Assembly (NCBI RefSeq): GCF_032190635.1
Contig: NZ_JAVLAS010000001.1
Location: 2,581,372-2,645,371, forward strand
Reading direction: 5' to 3'
Length of the DNA: 64,000 bases
From: Levilactobacillus zymae
Lineage (GTDB): Bacteria > Bacillota > Bacilli > Lactobacillales > Lactobacillaceae
A program made the translations under genes and the position numbers. Shown piece by piece: positions 63,901 to 64,000 of this stretch (the stretch's first letter is position 1; each line of letters starts with the position of its first letter). The notes under the pieces are model-generated. The model saw nothing but the letters and a program-made list of their open reading frames with translations, was not told the DNA's origin and ran no database searches.

Positions 63901-64000
63901 TCAGCACTGGTTTGTGCTGACGTAACAGCCGAGGCACTGGCCTCAGCCGAGGCGTCACTGGCTTCACTCGCCGTAGAAGCAGAAAGCTCAGCGGATGCAC
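48915..64000 (-). CDS. Giant serine-rich repeat adhesin, 5' end outside window
   Basis: One uninterrupted minus-strand frame runs from the TAG at 48915 to the right edge: over 5,020 residues without its N-terminus. The M at 63695 is only an internal methionine, since the same repeat continues upstream. About 4,720 residues (49840-64000) are serine-rich repeats of the SxS type (SASESA, SDASVS, SNASLS), organised in units of about 240 residues. Each unit has recurring landmarks: SDRSVSDAS, SANSTSRTS, a lone Tyr in DSSYDSQIS, and SEQSMISES. A Gly/Asn/Thr linker (about 49690-49840) leads to a basic C-terminus of roughly three 75-residue SH3-like modules, each ending GYIT/KYIT-x4-V (DUF5776-like). 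No LPXTG or TM anchor is present. Such adhesins are O-glycosylated in the cytoplasm and exported by SecA2/SecY2; secY2 lies next door. Confidence 0.93.
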   Translation of the reverse strand, partial: ASAELSASTASEASDASAEASASAVTSAQTSAEISASQAASISESDASVSAKSASEASLSDAIASAEQSLSDAHDSSYDSQISESNASLSAQSVSDANEQSMMSASDQSASNASLSQVSNSIASQLSAVSASDASVSETSQALNSQASELSQSEASMSDASLSLISASEASLSDVASAAASTSASLSEQAQSIASQSAAASASVASLSDRSASDASVWNDNSTSRTVSQASQSTSASVSASASASDSVATSVANASASESATVSAAASAEVSASQAASLSDADMSLSQKSTDLASQSESLASLEQSISDASTSEYDSQISQSNASLSDLSASNVSEVSAISESALSLSNASVSAHQSQLDSQASANSQASASVSQTVASAASQASEFSTSEASMSGASLSRISASEASLSDQSASNSVSANSVSQVSESLASQNSLASASAASLSERSASDASVAASTSRTESAASASASASESATVSASDSADASASRSDAEQSASESASQSAVDSAEVSASTSASDASVSAKSVSEASLSESIASLEHSLSAASNSDYNSQLSESAASLSNQSVSDANEQSMMSESELSASNASLSNASVSTASQLSEMSQSDASASVASESVASQLSAASTSEASLSQVSLSEISASEASLSAQSISNVDSANSLSEYSESVASQNSATSESAASLSAHSLSNDSILSANSTSRTSTQTSQSESADNSASVSASESASASASRSDAEQSASESASQSAADSAEVSASTSASDASVSAKSVSEASLSESIASLEHSLSAASNSDYNSQLSESAASLSNQSVSDANEQSMMSESELSASNASLNSLSASAASQVSAMSASEASQSAASESLNSQLSELSQSEASMSDTSNSFASESQASAVASANASTSLIASQLSNVSESEASLSQQSQSIAKSEASLTSQLESQASQSASAAASTASVSDRSVSDASVLSANSTSRTSTAASQSASASESAIASADDSAKASASRSEVVQSASESADTSAAISASDSASISVSDASVSDKSASIASQSESLASLEQSISDASTSEYDSQISQSNASLSDLSVSNASEQSMISESEQSMSNASVSEHLNSVTSQLNSVSEAETSLSAASQSADSQLSEVSQSEASMSDYSVSEASKSTASAVQSAADSASVSASDSATVSTSDRSLSELSASNSASANSVSADQSLQASQSESLAASTASLSERSVSDASVLSANSTSRTSTAASQSASASESATVSAADSAKASASESTASQSASTSADTSATISASDSASISVSDASVSDKSTIEASQSESLASLEQSISDASTSEYDSQISQSNASLSQLSASNASEQSVISASEQSLSNESLSQLSASTASQLSDNNASTASLSEAVNSQGSRYSEMSASEASMSDLSVSLVSVSDASLSNASISNNTSAASLSEQVASGASQSAEASASAASLSERSATDESRLSANSTDRTSTAASQSASASTSASVSASVATSQSDASQVASQSAADSASDSAIVSASQSASISESDASVSDKSTIEASQSESLASLENSISDASTSEYDSQISASNDSLSVVSASDASEQSMMSVSEISASNASLSDHLASAASEASAASKSLVSASDASTSIASQLSEVSQSEASMSVTSQSFASMSLESLSQLSASNSASTNSLNSQIVSGASQSAVASASAASLSDRSVSDASAAASTSRTTAQTSASQSASESAMTSSSVANSNSVTSATASQSASQSASVSASVSTSQWDSVTASLNSLSEVSESEASQSDALTSLENSLSAASNSEYNSELSESAASLSAQSQVEASQQSLISASQLSLSNASLSAQSNSLASQQSAVSASNDSLSAASEAVASQLSEASVSEASLSDISTSLASMSTASASASASVSASTSAKVSAAVSQALDSLSVLSASNSASANSVSADLSAQASQSASVSLSTASLSERSLSDVSLLSANSASRTSTAASQSASASTSAQASASESTVASVSRSTAIVSASASADASAAISASESASISVSMASVSDKSASEASLSDQIASQIQSLSAESNSDLNSQISESNASLSQLSASDATEQSTISASEQSLSNESLSQLSASTASQLSDNNASTASLSEALNSQGSRYSEMSASEASMSGLSASASASVSASESAASSAKLSASDASLSILSASNSASANSTSERVASTSEVEASVSASAASLSDRSLSDASELSANSESRTSMQTSQSQSASESAKASAIASATASTSAAEASEASVASANQSASVSTSQAASIVESLNSISDASISEASVNASMASVEQSVSEASDSSFNSEIASVLTSLSAQSQSDASQQSAVASAQLSASNASLSQLSTVITSQQASVSTAEASVSAAASATASVNSEISQSEASMSHQSLSEISAADSSILSANSMSRNSTQTSQSQSASESAQASTSTAIVDSTASANASQSATTSATTSASIVASQVASISTDVASVSAKSAAEASASQQLASQEQSLSDAHDSSYDSQISNSNASLSEQSVSDANEQSMMSASELSVSNMSLSQLSQATVSQLSTVSTSLTSLSEAVDSLTSRTSEVSASEASMSDASQSLISETENSLSVLSASNSASANSLSEQVASGASQSADLSASVASVSDRSLSDASVLSANSTSRTSLQASQSESAVESAKASASTATEASLASVTASESASTSARESAAVSTSVAASIEESMTSLSDRSASEASQTSLIASQSQSLSAANDSSYDSQISESAASLSAVSQSDASVQSVVSVSEMSLSNQSLSQQSNSIASQQSVVSASTVSLSAASQSADSQFSEVSRSEESMSLASMGDSQRASVSASVSASESASASASQSASVSADNSVSDASLSILSASNSASANSLSQQLSADASQSATASESANSLSERSASDASILSAASVTRTSAQTSASESAAASASASTSATVESAASASTASVTASISASQSASESAVASISIATSAASLSQQLVSDASQVSAWTSTTQSLSNASDSSYDESMTSLANSLSAQSQINASEQSAIADSELSASNASLSALSESTVSQLTSVSVAEASQSAASVSAGSVTSEASQSEASMSNWSLSQVSASADVSAASLSERIDSNASETSEISASALSLSERSASAASGLSANSESRNSTQTSESESANVSASESASTSVLTSEAQASASASAAIVASESVWASQTASAEMSKAVASVSAKSDSEASQVSAWTSTAQSLSDASDSSYDESMTSLANSLSAQSQVDASEQSEMADSQLSVSNASLSQVSTDIVSELSMVSASEASLSDANESLTSTNSEVSASEASLSDGSISHGSMSVASASDSASTSASVSADNSVSDASLSTVSAANSESANSLSQQSQSDASQSAAMSESAASLSDRSASDASILSANSTSRTSEQASQSASASTSAEQSASDSVLTSQSRSIASQSASVVASQSASTSASESAEVSRSIASVSQTIDSGESQASALTSTEQSVSDASDSTYNSELSQSAASLSTASASAASQQSQISESQLSESNASLSHVSESLISQHSEMSASEASQSVASTSALSVASAASQSEASMSENSLSQVSASNSASANSNSQQSLSIASQNSVASTSAASLSDRSVSDASVVASTSRTESQASASESATTSASASASTSADLSVSQNSVDQSVSAVVSQSVQTSVDTSLSISTSDASVSQKSASEASQNSVIASQEQSLSAESNSDYDSQISESNASLSEQSQHDASEQSEIADSQLSMSNASLSEQSAGIASEQSAITSAENSTSVVSQSAASVASEASNSEASLSQVSAVDSASVSASVVASQSAVVSMSAASLSELSASESASANSNSQQSISDASVSAEISESAASLSDRSISDTSILSANSTSRTSEQTSASESASTSASVSASTSAQTSSSQASQSESASISASGSASVSASQQASIAYSTASLSDRSVSQASELSAISASEASLSEASDSSYASEISGSEASLSAQSQSDASEQSVLSVSQTSASNASLSAHSQSVLSEQSEMSASDASVSAASSSMSGVASETSQSEASMSQTSTSFASMSDASQSQASASASTSVVVSQSVQVSESAASLSRVSASNSVSADSLSEQSESAASQSASIAASTASLSDRSVSDDSILSANSTSRTSTQASQSESAIASASASASGSASVSESTASASASTASVASQSASASASVSGEVSASMASLSERSVSESVQGSTISESMASLSEVSQSQASDNSLISASEGSLSQASNTSLDSQISQSNASLSETSQSQASQSASLAESTASLSQQSLSDASHQSVISTSQQSESNASLSVQSTSTASQMSAISASDLSVSDASQSAASQVSELSQSEASMSDLSESQTSVSEASISDASKSQASAVASANASTSAIASQSARVSESESSLSQRSISITASLTSLSQRSLSDASVSAVISASTASLSDRSVSDASILSANSTSRTSTQTSASESATASAAASASDAAQASASQSTSAQSASTAASQSASASASASTVTSQAFDSLSAQSQSEASELSTISESMASLSAGSTSQTSDISQSLTSLSAASQSEAAVQSEISASQISESNASLVSVSNSLQSQVSEMSASENSVSAASGATASQLSEVSQSEASMSTQSANTSASVSASVEKSESVASASASASTSAMTSANESAKTSASVSASTSAMASANESAKASASASTSAIVSASVSAETSASEASMSQASMSQVSMSEASMSEASMSEAANSNSLSGHAGDSGNTGNTGNSGGSGNTGTTGGSTGTTSTTTTGTLKTGSSADTISTGKSKMIGKSVTAVKKIGLYKSATFSKKGRIVWYKKMPRGRQPQFVIIGTARSKGGRLRYKVRDVNHKSKTYGLVGYITARKAYVHETYYESRSRAKTKYTLKTKIKSGDFVLKNGKLKAMTVTVINPKGINAYKTTKQTGKVTHYRQGQQLKIKRVVHYHLTTRFQLTNGKYITANKQWVKTGIVKTPKHVTVKRGANLYKDHNLQKKTGHHYKAKTTLKVLGWDFSDNGTLRYRVAGGYITGNSVYVRRS
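61561..61845 (-). repeat. Near-identical duplicated segment in the adhesin gene, downstream copy
   Basis: About 285 bp, from GACATCATCGATTGCTCG (plus strand) onward, match 62272-62556 with only scattered, mostly synonymous differences. The offset is 711 bp, i.e. 237 codons, one higher-order protein repeat. Elsewhere the units share protein pattern but little DNA identity, so this pair is a recent duplication. Confidence 0.8.
62272..62556 (-). repeat. Near-identical duplicated segment in the adhesin gene, upstream copy
   Basis: Partner of 61561-61845. It encodes the same stretch (SRSDAEQSASESASQSA through SNSDYNSQLSESAASLSNQS and EQSMMSESELSASNASL). Confidence 0.8.

Noticed and set aside
49840..64000. 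CRISPR-like regular repeats
   Set aside because: The periodicity is a coding repeat in one open frame without spacers of constant size.
1..64000. tRNA, rRNA, insertion sequence or prophage genes
   Set aside because: None was recognised; no transposase or integrase motifs or cloverleaf sequences were seen.

Overview
The window looks like chromosome of a lactic acid bacterium of the family Lactobacillaceae. Support comes from strong AGGAGG-type ribosome binding sites, CcpA cre-like sites, aggregation-promoting-factor (Apf) proteins, an AdhE/AckA fermentation pair and a serine-rich repeat adhesin with its own SecY2. The fairly high GC by eye and the hexuronate/gluconate gene set would fit a heterofermenter of the Levilactobacillus type, but the genus is inference.

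Layout. 1-2.3 kb: a mannose-family PTS IIC gene running off the left edge, a histidine phosphatase and a LysR regulator. 2.4-3.7 kb: a condensation-domain-like acyltransferase. 4-20.2 kb: a long, mostly minus-strand sugar-acid island. It holds uxaC, a tagaturonate/fructuronate epimerase (uxaE type), a GPH symporter and a LacI regulator; then GntR-uxuA-kdgK; then gnd, gluconate kinase, a 2-hydroxyacid dehydrogenase, an aldose-1-epimerase-like gene and uxuB. At 21-22.4 kb a divergent GntP permease completes it. Together these would take up galacturonate, glucuronate and gluconate and convert them to KDPG or, through Gnd, to ribulose-5-phosphate. UxaE would let galacturonate join the glucuronate branch without UxaA or UxaB. 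A KDPG aldolase is not in the window.

22.4-29.7 kb: two MFS transporters (one frameshifted), a TetR-HD pair and an ABC exporter. 29.9-36 kb: secreted proteins, including a 3D-domain protein and three Apf-type muralytic paralogs, around ackA and a decayed small membrane gene. 36-45.4 kb: adhE, a membrane glycerophosphodiesterase, a DUF1836 regulator, a P-type ATPase, a 52-residue membrane protein and an aldo/keto reductase.

45.6-64 kb: an accessory secretion and glycosylation region. It has a Gtf3-like glycosyltransferase, a small single-TM protein, SecY2, and then a gigantic serine-rich repeat protein of more than 5,000 residues that runs off the right edge. This adhesin has no LPXTG motif. 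It ends in a basic C-terminus of about three 75-residue SH3-like (DUF5776-like) modules. SecA2, Asp1-3 and GtfA/B are not visible.

The most interesting unexplained structure is a family of roughly 130-bp hairpin elements. There are four clear copies and one divergent copy, each directly 3' of a gene in the same orientation relative to it. Their stems differ in sequence but keep pairing, as expected for a conserved RNA or mobile REP/MITE-like fold.
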